Made by a program: the position numbers and the translations under genes | The notes under the pieces: generated by a model | Seen by the model: the letters and a program-made list of their open reading frames with translations, nothing else | Database searches by the model: none | Told to the model about the DNA's origin: nothing | NCBI GenBank assembly: GCA_016716705.1 | Contig: JADJVF010000012.1 | Coordinates: 1-64,000 of the forward strand | Length of the DNA: 64,000 bases | Reading direction: 5' to 3' | Origin: Holophagales bacterium | GTDB taxonomy: Bacteria; Acidobacteriota; Thermoanaerobaculia; UBA5066 | Shown here: positions 17,613-26,175 of the stretch, in pieces | Numbering within the stretch: the first letter of the stretch is position 1 | Layout: every line of letters begins with the position of its first letter

Positions 17613-19487
17613 GAGGCGGCCTCGGCCGGGACGTCCCGAGCGGCCGCGGGAAACGACACGATGAACGTCGAGCCCGACCCCGGAGTGCTCACGAGATCGA
17701 TCCCGCCGCCCCAGCGACGGACGAAGTCGAGAGAGAGGAAGAGCCCGAGCCCGGTCCCCCCTTCGCGGAGGCTGAAGAACGGCTCGAAGATCCGCTGCTG
17801 ATCCTCGGGCGCGATGCCGCAGCCGTCGTCCGCGACGCGGATGCGGACCGGGTCGCCGTCCTCCGCGCCGAGCCGGACGTGGCCCCCCGGGCCGCACGCC
17901 TGGATCGCGTTGAGAAGGAGGTTGAGGAGGACGTGCTGAAGGCCCGCCTCGTTGACCCGGACCAGTGCGGAGACCGGTACCGTCTCGACCTCGATCGTCA
18001 CCCCGTGCGTCCGGGCGGTGGGTTCGGCCAGTCGTGCGACTGCTGCGAGGGTCGGTTCCAGCGGCACGACGTTGCCCGGCGAGGCCTTGCCGCTCGAGAG
18101 GCGCAGGAAGTTCTGCGTCACCCCGCGGCAGCGCAGGAGCTGGTCGCGCGCGATCCCGGCGCTTTCGGCCACGCCGTCCCAGCCGGTTCGCTGGCGGCGT
18201 TCCGGCGAGCGTGCGTCGCGAAGGATTCCCTCGACGCAGGCCAGGGTCGTCGCGAGAGGCGTGTTCAGCTCGTGCGAGAAACCCGAGGCGAGGAGCCCGA
18301 GCGAGGCGAGGCGGTGCGACTCGGCGAGCTGCGCCTCGGCCGCCCGGCGCTCGGAGATGTCGCGCCAGACCTCCACGACCTGTACGACCTTCCCGTCCTC
18401 GCCGCGGATCGGGGAGGCGTGGACCTCCTCCCAGGCGACCTTTCCGCTCTTCGTGCGGCGCTCGTGGATGCGCACCTGGCGCGCGCCGGACCCGAGGCAG
18501 GCCAGGGTCGGGCAGTCGGCGCTTCCGCACATCCCGTGCGCGACGTCGAGGCAGGAGGAGCCCACGACGGCGCTCCGGTAGCGCCCGGTCCGCTGGAGGA
18601 ACGCCTCGTTGGCGGCGATGACCTTCCGGTTTCCGTCGAGGACGACGATCCCGTCGTCGATGCTGTTGATGACGGTCTCGAGCCTTTCCCGCTGGCGCCG
18701 CACCTCCGAGAGCAGGCCGCTCATCGAGTCCGCCATCGCGTTGAACTCGCGCGCGAGCCACGCCACGATGTCGGAGCCCTCCGCCGGGACGCGCCGCTCG
18801 AGGTCGCCCGCGGCGATCAGGCGCGCGGTCGTCTCGAATCGCTGGAGGCGGCGCATCACCACCAGCCGGAAGACGACTCCGATGGCGGCGATGAGGAGGA
18901 GCGACAGGACTCCGCTGCCGGCGGCCATCCAACGGAGGTCGCGGTTCATCGTCGTGCGGATCTCGCCGGCGTCGACGTCGACGATGAGGATCCCGTTGAT
19001 CCGGTGCCCGGCGTCGTGGCACGAATGGCACGCCCTCGCGGTTGTGGATCGGGATGACCGTCCGGAGAAGCGTCCCTTCACGGGTCTCTATCACGCGGCT
19101 GGACGCTCTCTGCGCCGGGGGGAACTGGTGGCAGGCCTGGCACGTCGGCGACGCCAGGGAGAGATCGGTGCCCGGGGCAAGCGGGGAAGCGGTGTAACGG
19201 GCGCGCCCCTGGCGATCGAGGAGCATCACGTTCTCGACGCGCGGTTGCGAGCCGAAGCTCCGGATCATCGAGGCGATCAGGCTCCGGTCGTTCTCCATCA
19301 TCTGGTGCTCGAGGGCGACGCGGATGAGGTCCCCCTGCGCGAGTGCCATCCTTCGGGCGGTCCCGATGAGCGTCTCGAAATGGTGGAGGGAGTAGAGGTA
19401 GGCGCCCGCCGTGGAGGCGACCAGCACGGCCGCCGTGATGCCTGCGGCCAGGCCCACCGTCATGCTGGTCAAGCGCGTTTTCGACAT
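17609..19487 (-). CDS. Sensor histidine kinase with two periplasmic haem c motifs (one-base frameshift)
   Basis: The kinase of about 625 residues is read in two frames joined near 19031. Dropping one base gives HNREGCHSCHDAGH. Its order is: membrane helix (residues 10-31), periplasmic domain with two CxxCH haem-attachment motifs (CQACH 116-120 and CHSCH 153-157), second membrane helix, HAMP, a PAS domain with a cluster of cysteines (SSCLDVAHGMCGSADCP), HisKA with the acceptor His in GFSHELNTPLA, and HATPase ending GTGLGLFLSL. The two motifs imply covalently bound haems that sense redox state or a gaseous or oxidised ligand. The cytoplasmic PAS cysteines could hold a metal or act as a second redox switch. 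It is translationally coupled to the NtrC-type regulator. The frameshift removes the membrane anchor and first haem site from the kinase core if it is real. Confidence 0.85.
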
Positions 19488-19538
19488 GAAGACGACCCGC
19501 CGGCATGGTGCTCCCGCGCATCCGGGCCGGTCAACGAT

Positions 19539-19577
19539 CCTGACAGGATGTCAGGTTTCGTCTGACAGGCTGTCAGG
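19539..19577. promoter_or_regulatory. Tandem palindromes, probable enhancer sites for the NtrC-type regulator
   Basis: Two near-identical palindromes lie in the divergent intergenic region: CCTGACAGGATGTCAGG (19539-19555) and CTGACAGGCTGTCAG (19562-19576). Both have arms CTGACA/TGTCAG with a 3-bp spacer. Their centres are 22 bp apart, about two helical turns, as expected for paired dimers of an NtrC-type activator. They lie about 110-150 bp upstream of the expected start from the sigma-54 promoter and 52-90 bp upstream of the kinase start. Confidence 0.75.
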
Positions 19578-19662
19578 AACGGCCACGCCGAACGAACAGG
19601 AGATCGGGGACGCCCGTCGACAACCCTCTCCCGTGCAGCAGGTTCGGCCGCTGCCATGGCCA

Positions 19663-19678
19663 TGGCACGACGGATGCA
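19663..19678 (+). promoter_or_regulatory. Sigma-54 (-24/-12) promoter
   Basis: TGGCACGACGGATGCA matches the consensus TGGCACG-N4-TTGCA at all but one position, with GG and GC separated by exactly 10 bases. Transcription would start near 19689, 29 bases before the first operon gene. Confidence 0.8.
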
Positions 19679-19717
19679 CAACGAGAGTCGACGGAAACGG
19701 GCAAAGGAGAGACGCAG

Positions 19718-20035
19718 ATGTTCATGTTCCTCACGATTCTGCTCGCGAGCTTCGCGGTCATGGCGGTGTGCGGAATCATGGTCGCCGGCCTGGCCCCGCA
19801 CGAAGAGAAGGCCCCCGTTGTCCAGCCCGAGCGGACGCTCGTCGCTGACGAGCCGACGCATTTCTTCGCGAGCGACGCCGAGACGGTGACCCCGCGTCCG
19901 CAGATTCCCCTCGAGGTCCTTCTCAGCCACATCGAGCGCCACGTCCGCCTCGAGCAGGCCGCGGCCCAGTCCTTCCTCTCGGTGCCGTCGGCCGGCTCGC
20001 TCCACTCCCGCACCGAATCCCCGCTCGTCAACTAG
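19718..20035 (+). CDS. Small membrane-anchored protein, first gene of redox operon
   Basis: This 105-residue protein has one N-terminal hydrophobic segment (FLTILLASFAVMAVCGIMVAG) and a soluble tail with no recognised domain. Its ATG has an excellent AAAGGAGA ribosome site. It is the first gene after the sigma-54 promoter and 12 bases before the cyclic-nucleotide-fold gene. It may be a small subunit or assembly factor of the NrfD-type complex; that is inferred only from position. Confidence 0.75.
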   Translation: MFMFLTILLASFAVMAVCGIMVAGLAPHEEKAPVVQPERTLVADEPTHFFASDAETVTPRPQIPLEVLLSHIERHVRLEQAAAQSFLSVPSAGSLHSRTESPLVN

Positions 20036-20047
20036 GGCGGAGCGCTC

Positions 20048-20518
20048 GTGTCGATCGAGACGAAGGACCTCCTGCTCGGCCTGTCCGAGGTAGAAGCGGC
20101 ACGGATCATGGCCCTCGCGGTGCCCGTCCGCATCCCCTCGGGCGGCGTCCTCTTCCAGCTCGGCGCCGAGGCGGACCGGCTCTTCCTCGTCGTAAGGGGC
20201 CGCATCGACCTCACGCTCCCGATGCGGATCCGGGAGGGCGAGGAAGACGTCCTTCTCGAGGAGAAGCACCCCGGCGAGACGCTCGGCTGGTCGGGCCTGA
20301 TCCCGCCCCACCGGTTCACGCTCAAGGCGAAGGCCCAGATGGAAACCGAGCTCCTGGCCTTCCCGCGCGCGGCGCTCCTGGCGCACTTCGACGCTCACCC
20401 GGCTGTCGGGCTCGCGGTCACGCGGAACGTGGCGACCGTGATCGGACACCGGCTCCAGATCTTCCAGACGCTCTGGGCGAGGGAGATGCAGCGGATGGTC
20501 GAGCAGCGGTACGCCTGA
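20048..20518 (+). CDS. Cyclic-nucleotide-binding-domain protein without DNA-binding domain
   Basis: This 156-residue protein is a single CRP/FNR-type beta-roll: IPSGGVLFQLGAEADRLFLV near residues 30-50 and a second roll ending GETLGWSGLIPPHRFTLKAK. A C-terminal helix follows, but there is no helix-turn-helix, so it is unlikely to bind DNA. The usual cAMP phosphate-binding GE...R(S/T)A motif is only partly matched (GETLGWSGL), so the ligand is uncertain. It starts with GTG. Its place inside a respiratory operon suggests it adjusts activity or assembly of the complex, which is an inference. Confidence 0.8.
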   Translation: MSIETKDLLLGLSEVEAARIMALAVPVRIPSGGVLFQLGAEADRLFLVVRGRIDLTLPMRIREGEEDVLLEEKHPGETLGWSGLIPPHRFTLKAKAQMETELLAFPRAALLAHFDAHPAVGLAVTRNVATVIGHRLQIFQTLWAREMQRMVEQRYA

Positions 20519-20535
20519 CCGGGTAGGGCCCCCGA

Positions 20536-21102
20536 ATGTACCGAAGCCTCGTCCTCCCGCTCGTCCTGGCGTCCTTCACGGCCGGGGCGACCGCCCCGGC
20601 CCCGCCGGCTCCCCGGCCGGACTCGAAAGCGATTCAGGGCGAGGTCCCGAAGACCTCGGAGGAGCGGCTCGAGGTCCCCCCTCCGCCGTTCAGCGAGGGG
20701 ATCTTCCCCTGTTCGGGCTGTCACGAGTCGATGAAGCCGAACCGGACCCGGCGGACACTGGTCGACTTCCACGACGACATCGTGCTGAAGCACGATGCCG
20801 AGCACCGCTGGTGCCTCGACTGCCACGACGCGGACGACCGTGACTCGCTCCATCTCGCGAGCGGCGAGCGGGTGTCGTTCGAGGAGTCGTACCGGCTCTG
20901 CGGCCAGTGCCACGGGGAGAAGCTGAGAGACTGGAAGGCCGGCATCCACGGGCGGCGGACGGGCGACTGGAACGGACACAAGAAATACCTCCTCTGCGCC
21001 CACTGCCACAACCCCCACCAGCCGCACTTCAAGCCGCTCGCCCCGAAGGCGGCGCCCCTGCCGCCCGTCCGTCCCGGCCAGAAGAGAGGAACCACCCGAT
21101 GA
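20536..21102 (+). CDS. Exported tetrahaem cytochrome c
   Basis: This 188-residue protein has an N-terminal signal (LVLPLVLASFTAGATA) and four CxxCH motifs: CSGCH 59-63, CLDCH 93-97, CGQCH 122-126 and CAHCH 154-158. Extra histidines between them (FHDD, KHDAEH, GIHGR, NGHKK) could serve as distal haem ligands. It is probably the periplasmic electron carrier of the complex encoded by the next two genes. The last four bases overlap the Fe-S gene (ATGA). Haem attachment would depend on a system such as the ResB-CcsA protein at 9206. Confidence 0.9.
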   Translation: MYRSLVLPLVLASFTAGATAPAPPAPRPDSKAIQGEVPKTSEERLEVPPPPFSEGIFPCSGCHESMKPNRTRRTLVDFHDDIVLKHDAEHRWCLDCHDADDRDSLHLASGERVSFEESYRLCGQCHGEKLRDWKAGIHGRRTGDWNGHKKYLLCAHCHNPHQPHFKPLAPKAAPLPPVRPGQKRGTTR

Positions 21103-21992
21103 GCTGCGGCATGGACGGCGACCTGGACCTGCGAGCCGGACTGACGCGCCGCGGTCTCCTCACCGGCGCCGCGGGGGCCGCGGCGACCTTCATCCTGACG
21201 GCGTGCGGGCCGAAACGCCTGTACGAAGCGCCGAAGGAGCAGCTGAAAAAGGCCGTTGCGGACCTCGAGAAGGAATACAAGGAAAGAACCGGCGTCGACG
21301 TGTCGGTCGCGGACACACCCCCCATCCCCGGGGTCGTCTTTGCCTACGCGCTCGACATCTCGCGCTGCGTCGGTTGCCGCCGGTGCGTCTACGCGTGCGT
21401 CGACGAGAACAACCAGTCTCGTGACCCCCAGATCCACTGGATCAAGGTCCTCTCCATGAACAAGGAGGACGGGGTCGACCTCACGCACTCGGACCCCTAC
21501 TACCAGCCTGCGACGGTCCCCGAGGAGGGGCGCTTCTACATGCCGGTGGCCTGCCAGCAGTGCCGCAACGCGCCTTGCACCAAGGTCTGTCCGACGGGTG
21601 CCACCTGGACCGAGAAGGACGGGATCGTGGTCGTCGACTACGACTGGTGCATCGGCTGCCGCTACTGCATGGCGGCCTGCCCGTACGGCGCGCGGCACTT
21701 CAACTGGGCCGAGCCGGAGATCCCGAAGGCCGAGATCAACCCGAAGACGCACGTTCTCGGCAATCGCCCGCGCCGGGCAGGTGTCGTCGAGAAGTGCACC
21801 TTCTGCATCCAGCGCGTGCGCAACGGGCGGTACCCGGCCTGCGTCGAGGTCTGCCCGACGGGGTCACGGAAGTTCGGGAACCTCCTCGATCCCGAGAGCG
21901 AGATCCGCTACATCATCGAGCACAAGCGCGTCCTCGTCCTGAAGGAGGAGCTGAACACCATGCCGAAGTTCTTCTACTTCTACGGGACCTGA
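21099..21992 (+). CDS. Tat-exported lipoprotein with four [4Fe-4S] clusters (NrfC/DsrO-like)
   Basis: This 297-residue ferredoxin-like subunit starts with a twin-arginine signal (LTRRGLLTGAAG) that ends in a lipobox-like LTAC, so it may be a Tat lipoprotein on the outer face of the inner membrane. Sixteen cluster cysteines follow in four groups: CVGCRRCVYAC, CQQCRNAPCTKVC, CIGCRYCMAAC and CTFCIQ...CVEVC. This is the HybA/NrfC/DsrO architecture that carries electrons between an NrfD-type membrane protein and a cytochrome or catalytic subunit. It overlaps the cytochrome gene by four bases and precedes the NrfD gene by seven. Confidence 0.9.
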   Translation: MSCGMDGDLDLRAGLTRRGLLTGAAGAAATFILTACGPKRLYEAPKEQLKKAVADLEKEYKERTGVDVSVADTPPIPGVVFAYALDISRCVGCRRCVYACVDENNQSRDPQIHWIKVLSMNKEDGVDLTHSDPYYQPATVPEEGRFYMPVACQQCRNAPCTKVCPTGATWTEKDGIVVVDYDWCIGCRYCMAACPYGARHFNWAEPEIPKAEINPKTHVLGNRPRRAGVVEKCTFCIQRVRNGRYPACVEVCPTGSRKFGNLLDPESEIRYIIEHKRVLVLKEELNTMPKFFYFYGT

Positions 21993-21999
21993 GAACACG

Positions 22000-23256
22000 A
22001 TGAGAACCGTGCGGCTCTTCTCGCGTTTCGTCTGGGGCAGCGGCGAGCTCGTCCTCCGCGGCAACCGGCTCTACTGGGGCTGGATGTTCTTCCTCCTGGC
22101 GCTCATCGCCTGGGGCCTCCTCGCGTTCGTAGGGCAGGTCCGGGGCGGCCTCGTCGTGACCGCCATGCGCGACCAGGTCAGCTGGGGCTTCTACATCGGC
22201 AACTTCACGTTCCTCGTCGGCGTGGCCGCGGCGGCCGTCGTCCTCGTGATCCCGGCCTACGTCTACGACTGGAAGCCGATCCGGCAGCTCGTGGTCTACG
22301 GCGAGCTCCTGGCGGTGAGCGCCATCATCATGTGCCTCCTCTTCGTGCTGGTCGACATCGGGCGGCCGGACCGCTTCTGGCACCTGCTCCCGCCGCTGGG
22401 GCACCTGAACTTCCCGCAGTCCATCCTCGCGTGGGACGTCCTCGTCCTGAACATCTACTTCCTCCTGAACCTCACGGTGGTGACCCACATCCTGTACCGG
22501 GCGTTCACGGGCCGCCCCTACGTCAAGAAGCTCGTCGTGCCGCTCGTCCTCCTCTCGATCCCGATGGCCGTCGGCATCCACACGGTCACGGCGTTCCTCT
22601 ACAACGGCCTTGCCGCGCGGCCCTACTGGAACTCGTCGATCCTGGCGCCGCAGTTCCTCGCCTCGGCGTTCTGCTCGGGCCCCGCGATCCTCCTCTTCGT
22701 CCTGCAGCTCCTCCGGAAGTTCACCCGGTTCGAGATCGCCGACGAGGCCATCTGGAAGATCGCCGAGCTGATGGCGTACGCGATGTTCCTCAATCTCTTC
22801 CTCCACGGGGCCGAGGCGTTCAAGGAGTACTACTCCGGCACGCAGCACCTGCTCTACACGCGTTACTGGTACCAGGGGATCGGCGGGCACACGACCCTCG
22901 TGCCGTACGCCTGGTCCGCCCTGACGCTGAACGTCCTGGCGTTCGCCCTGTTCATCGTGCCGTCGCTCAGGCGGCACCCGGTCATCCTCAACATCGGGTG
23001 CTTCGCAACGTACGCGGGCTGCTACATCGAGAAGGGCATGGGTCTGATCATTCCCGGCCTCACCCCGGACGCCCTCGGGGAGATCTACGAGTACGCGCCG
23101 ACCCTGACGGAGCTCCGTGTCGCGGCCGGCATCTTCGCCTTCGGGTTCCTCGTCTTCACCTTGATGCTCAAGGTGGCCGTCCCCATCTCCCTGGGCGAGT
23201 TCCAGATCGATCGCACGGGAGGCGGCGAGGCGCTGGAGCGTGCAGAGAGCGCGTGA
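22000..23256 (+). CDS. NrfD/DsrP-like integral membrane subunit
   Basis: This 418-residue protein has about ten membrane helices and belongs to the NrfD/PsrC group, which exchanges electrons with the quinone pool and may contribute to proton movement. The segments VDIGRPDRFWHLL, LNFPQSILAWDVLVLN and TAFLYNGLAARPYWNSS are typical of the DsrP/HybB side of the family. With the Fe-S lipoprotein and tetrahaem cytochrome it would make a membrane quinone:cytochrome oxidoreductase. No terminal reductase catalytic subunit is encoded nearby, so the final electron donor or acceptor is not identified. Confidence 0.9.
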   Translation: MRTVRLFSRFVWGSGELVLRGNRLYWGWMFFLLALIAWGLLAFVGQVRGGLVVTAMRDQVSWGFYIGNFTFLVGVAAAAVVLVIPAYVYDWKPIRQLVVYGELLAVSAIIMCLLFVLVDIGRPDRFWHLLPPLGHLNFPQSILAWDVLVLNIYFLLNLTVVTHILYRAFTGRPYVKKLVVPLVLLSIPMAVGIHTVTAFLYNGLAARPYWNSSILAPQFLASAFCSGPAILLFVLQLLRKFTRFEIADEAIWKIAELMAYAMFLNLFLHGAEAFKEYYSGTQHLLYTRYWYQGIGGHTTLVPYAWSALTLNVLAFALFIVPSLRRHPVILNIGCFATYAGCYIEKGMGLIIPGLTPDALGEIYEYAPTLTELRVAAGIFAFGFLVFTLMLKVAVPISLGEFQIDRTGGGEALERAESA

Positions 23257-23301
23257 AGCCGCGTGGGTCGCGCCCGGGGGCGGCCGGCGGGGCGCCGTTC
23301 G

Positions 23302-23787
23302 CTACACGATCGGGATCTTCTCTCCCGTCAGCTCCCGCTCGCCGCGCTGGTAGGCGAGGATTCGCTCGACGAGCGTGCGGACCGGCTTCGGGAACGTGAG
23401 CAGGAGCTCGTCCTTCGGGCTGAGGAGGACCTGCTGCGTGAAGCCGGTCGCCAGGAGCAGCCGGTCGGGGAGGCGGCGGACCTCGTAGTCCATCTCCAGC
23501 TTCGCGGTCTCGGCCGGGCGGAGGGTGCAGGAGACCTCGAGCCGGTCGTCGAGGCGCGCGGGGCGGCGGACGGCGATCTCGAACTTCGTGATCGGGACGC
23601 GGTAGCCGTATGCCAGCGCCTCGGCGGGGGTGAAGCCGGCGGCGCCGCAGAGGGCGTTGCGCGCGAGCTCGCAGTAGAGGACGTAGTTGCCGTGCCAGAC
23701 GACGCGGTAGGCGTCGACCTCGGGGAAGCGGACCTCGAAGTCGACGCGGAAGGGGCGGGGGGCGGGAGGGTTCGCGGGAGCCGTCAC
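23302..23787 (-). CDS. Hot-dog acyl-CoA/ACP thioesterase (4HBT family)
   Basis: This 161-residue protein has the 4-hydroxybenzoyl-CoA thioesterase signature near its start (FPEVDAYRVVWHGNYVLYCE), including the Asp that acts in catalysis in this group. It begins with a GTG that overlaps the stop of the ketosynthase-like gene (GTGA), so it is translationally coupled to it. It is likely to release the acyl product of the ketosynthase pair upstream, or to clear misloaded acyl groups. Its chain-length preference cannot be inferred. Confidence 0.8.
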   Translation of the reverse strand: MTAPANPPAPRPFRVDFEVRFPEVDAYRVVWHGNYVLYCELARNALCGAAGFTPAEALAYGYRVPITKFEIAVRRPARLDDRLEVSCTLRPAETAKLEMDYEVRRLPDRLLLATGFTQQVLLSPKDELLLTFPKPVRTLVERILAYQRGERELTGEKIPIV

Positions 23788-24884
23788 GGCGCGGTGAGGA
23801 CGACGGCGATCTGGTTGCCGCCGGCGCCGAGGGAGTTGACGAGGACGGCGCCGAGCGAGGGCTCGTCCCGCAGGGCGCGTGCGCCGAGGGCGAGCTGGAG
23901 GGCGCCGGAGCAGGGGTTCTCGCCCACCTGGAGCTTGATCCGCTCGACGCGGGGCGCCGCGCCGAAGACCTCGGCGAGGGCGGCCTCCTCGGCCGCGTCG
24001 ATCCACGGGACGCCGTTGGCCGAAGCGTGGACGAGGCCGACGCGCGAGGGGGGAACTTCGGCGTCGGAGAGCGCGGCGCGGATGGTCGCGGCGACCTCCT
24101 CGGGACGGGCGCGGCGATGCTGCGGAGAGACGGGCGAGCCGGCCGAGGCGGCTCCCGCGACGCGTGCCCAGAGGCGGGCCCCGCGCGACCGCGCGGAGAC
24201 ACCGTCCTCCAGCAGGACCACGGAGCACCCCTCGGAGAGGACGTAGCCCGGCATCGTGGCGGTCTTCAGGACGCGCAGGCGCTCGTACGCGAGCTGGTAG
24301 GTCAGGTTCCACTCGTCGACGGCCCCGACGACGATCGCCTTCGCCCGCTCGTCGTCGATCAGGAGCCGGCCGTAGAACAGGGCGTTGAGTCCCGCAGGGT
24401 CCTTCTGCGTGATCGTGACGTTCGGGCCCTTGATCTTCAGCTCGATCGCGGCGATGGAGGCCGGGGCGTTGGCGACGGTGCAGGGGAAGAGGAAGGGCGA
24501 GGCCGCCTCGGGAGACTCGACGGCCATCTGCCGCTCGAGCTCGACGAGGGGGCTGGCGCCGGCCGAGCCGGTGCCGAGGAGGATGCCGGTCTCCTCCTCG
24601 TTCCCCGCCATCGTCCAGCCCGCCTCGGCGAGTCCGCGAGTGACGGCGACGACGGCGAACTGGCTGGCGCGGTCGAGGCGGCGCGCCTTCGCCTTCGGCA
24701 TCTCGGGCTCGGTCGTGAAGGCGGCGATCCGGGCGGCGTACGCGGCACCCTTGCGATCCCCGCCCTCGGCGACGGAGACCTCCACGATGCCGCTATCGCC
24801 CGCGGCGAGGCGGGCGGCGGTCGTCTCGAGGTCTCTCCCGAGAGGCGTGACGGCGGCGGCGCCGGTGATGAAGATCTCTCTCAC
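23784..24884 (-). CDS. Ketosynthase-like protein lacking catalytic residues (chain-length-factor-like)
   Basis: This 366-residue protein has the thiolase/ketosynthase fold, but alignment by eye to its neighbour at 24894 shows that the whole catalytic triad is replaced. The Cys position is Asp162 (TITQKDPAG against TITTACSSS), the first His position is Ser288 (VHASANG against VNAHGTA), and the second is Glu322 (VGENPCSG against LGHCLCSAG). It should not perform condensation itself. By analogy with KS-beta/chain length factors of type II polyketide and aryl polyene systems, it may form a heterodimer with the active enzyme. It follows that gene by only 9 bases. Confidence 0.82.
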   Translation of the reverse strand: MREIFITGAAAVTPLGRDLETTAARLAAGDSGIVEVSVAEGGDRKGAAYAARIAAFTTEPEMPKAKARRLDRASQFAVVAVTRGLAEAGWTMAGNEEETGILLGTGSAGASPLVELERQMAVESPEAASPFLFPCTVANAPASIAAIELKIKGPNVTITQKDPAGLNALFYGRLLIDDERAKAIVVGAVDEWNLTYQLAYERLRVLKTATMPGYVLSEGCSVVLLEDGVSARSRGARLWARVAGAASAGSPVSPQHRRARPEEVAATIRAALSDAEVPPSRVGLVHASANGVPWIDAAEEAALAEVFGAAPRVERIKLQVGENPCSGALQLALGARALRDEPSLGAVLVNSLGAGGNQIAVVLTAP

Positions 24885-24893
24885 GGCGATCCC

Positions 24894-26108
24894 TCAGGCC
24901 CGTCCGAACGCGACGACGGTGGAGTTCCCGCCGAAGGCGAAGGAGTTCGACAGGGCGATGCGGACGTCGACCTCGCGCGCCACGTTCGGGACGACGTCGA
25001 GGTCGCAATCGGGGTCGGGCTCGACGTAGCTGATGGTCGGCGGCACGATGCCCGTCTCGAGCGTCATCACCGTCGCGACCGCCTCGATCGCCCCGGCCGA
25101 GCAGAGGCAGTGGCCGAGCATCGACTTGTTCGACGAGATGCAGATCTCCCGCGCCCGCTCTCCGAGGGCGAGCTTGATGGAGAGAGTCTCCGCGGGGTCG
25201 TTCTGGACGGTGGCCGTGCCGTGGGCGTTCACGTAGTCGACGTCGCCGGGATTGAGCTTCGCCGATTTCAGGCAGGCGCGCATCGTCCTCGCGCACGCCT
25301 CGCCCGAGGGCTCGGGCTGCGTCATGTGGTGGGCGTCGCTCGTGAGGCCGTAGCCGAGGAAGCGGGCTCGGATCGTCGCGCCGCGGCGCCGCGCGCGCCC
25401 TTCCTCCTCGAAGACGAGGATCCCCGACGCCTCGCCGATCGTCAGCCCCTTGCGGTTGCGGTCGAAGGGGCGGCACGGCTCGGAGTCGGAGGCGCGCAGG
25501 GAATTGAAGCCGCCGTGCGTGAGACGGGCGAACGTGTCGGCCCCGCCGGTGACGACGACGTCGGCGAGCCCTGCGCGAATCAGGTCCGACGCGTAGCCGA
25601 GCGACGTGGACGAGGAGGAGCAGGCGGTCGTGATCGTCGCCCGCGGGCCGCGGAACCCCCAGACCTCGGCGATCCGGTCGGTCGTCTGGTCGGGGGGGTG
25701 GTTCAGGACGCGCGTCGGGCGCGCTCCGCGCGGCCCCTTCGCGAGGAGGTCGCGGAAGTAGTTCTCGCTGTCGAGGAGGCCCGAGACGCCGCCGCCGAGG
25801 ACGACGGCGATCCGGGTCGGGTCCTCGCGGTCGAGGTCGAGTCCCGAGTCGGCGAGCGCCTCGCGGGCCGCGGTCAGGCCGATGACGTCGGTGCGGGAGA
25901 GGCGGCGGAGGAGGCGCGGCGAGACTCCCGGGTCGGGCATCTCGCGCACCTCGGCCGCGAGCTTCGTCCGGAATCCGCTCGCGTCGAAGAGGGTGATGGG
26001 GCCGATTCCGCTCCGCCCGGCGACGAGGCCCGCCCAGGTGGAGGCGAGGTCGTTCCCCAGGGAGCTGACGGCGCCGAGGCCGGTGACGACGACGGTCCTG
26101 TCGAGCAT
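24894..26108 (-). CDS. Beta-ketoacyl synthase (FabF-like, active)
   Basis: This 404-residue condensing enzyme has the complete triad: Cys163 in TACSSS, His296 in NAHGTAT and His333 in NKSMLGHCLCSAG, with the terminal SNSFAFGGNS loop. It would extend an acyl-ACP with malonyl-ACP. It is the first gene of a three-gene set with a triad-less paralogue and a thioesterase, so it is more likely part of a dedicated type II polyketide or special fatty-acid pathway than the housekeeping FabF. No acyl carrier protein, ketoreductase or dehydratase is in the window, so the set relies on other genes. Confidence 0.88.
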   Translation of the reverse strand: MLDRTVVVTGLGAVSSLGNDLASTWAGLVAGRSGIGPITLFDASGFRTKLAAEVREMPDPGVSPRLLRRLSRTDVIGLTAAREALADSGLDLDREDPTRIAVVLGGGVSGLLDSENYFRDLLAKGPRGARPTRVLNHPPDQTTDRIAEVWGFRGPRATITTACSSSSTSLGYASDLIRAGLADVVVTGGADTFARLTHGGFNSLRASDSEPCRPFDRNRKGLTIGEASGILVFEEEGRARRRGATIRARFLGYGLTSDAHHMTQPEPSGEACARTMRACLKSAKLNPGDVDYVNAHGTATVQNDPAETLSIKLALGERAREICISSNKSMLGHCLCSAGAIEAVATVMTLETGIVPPTISYVEPDPDCDLDVVPNVAREVDVRIALSNSFAFGGNSTVVAFGRA

Positions 26109-26175
26109 GGGGCGAATCCTACACGGGCCCCGCCGCGATGCAGCAGCCCCGCCCGCCGGACCGCATAATCGGGCG

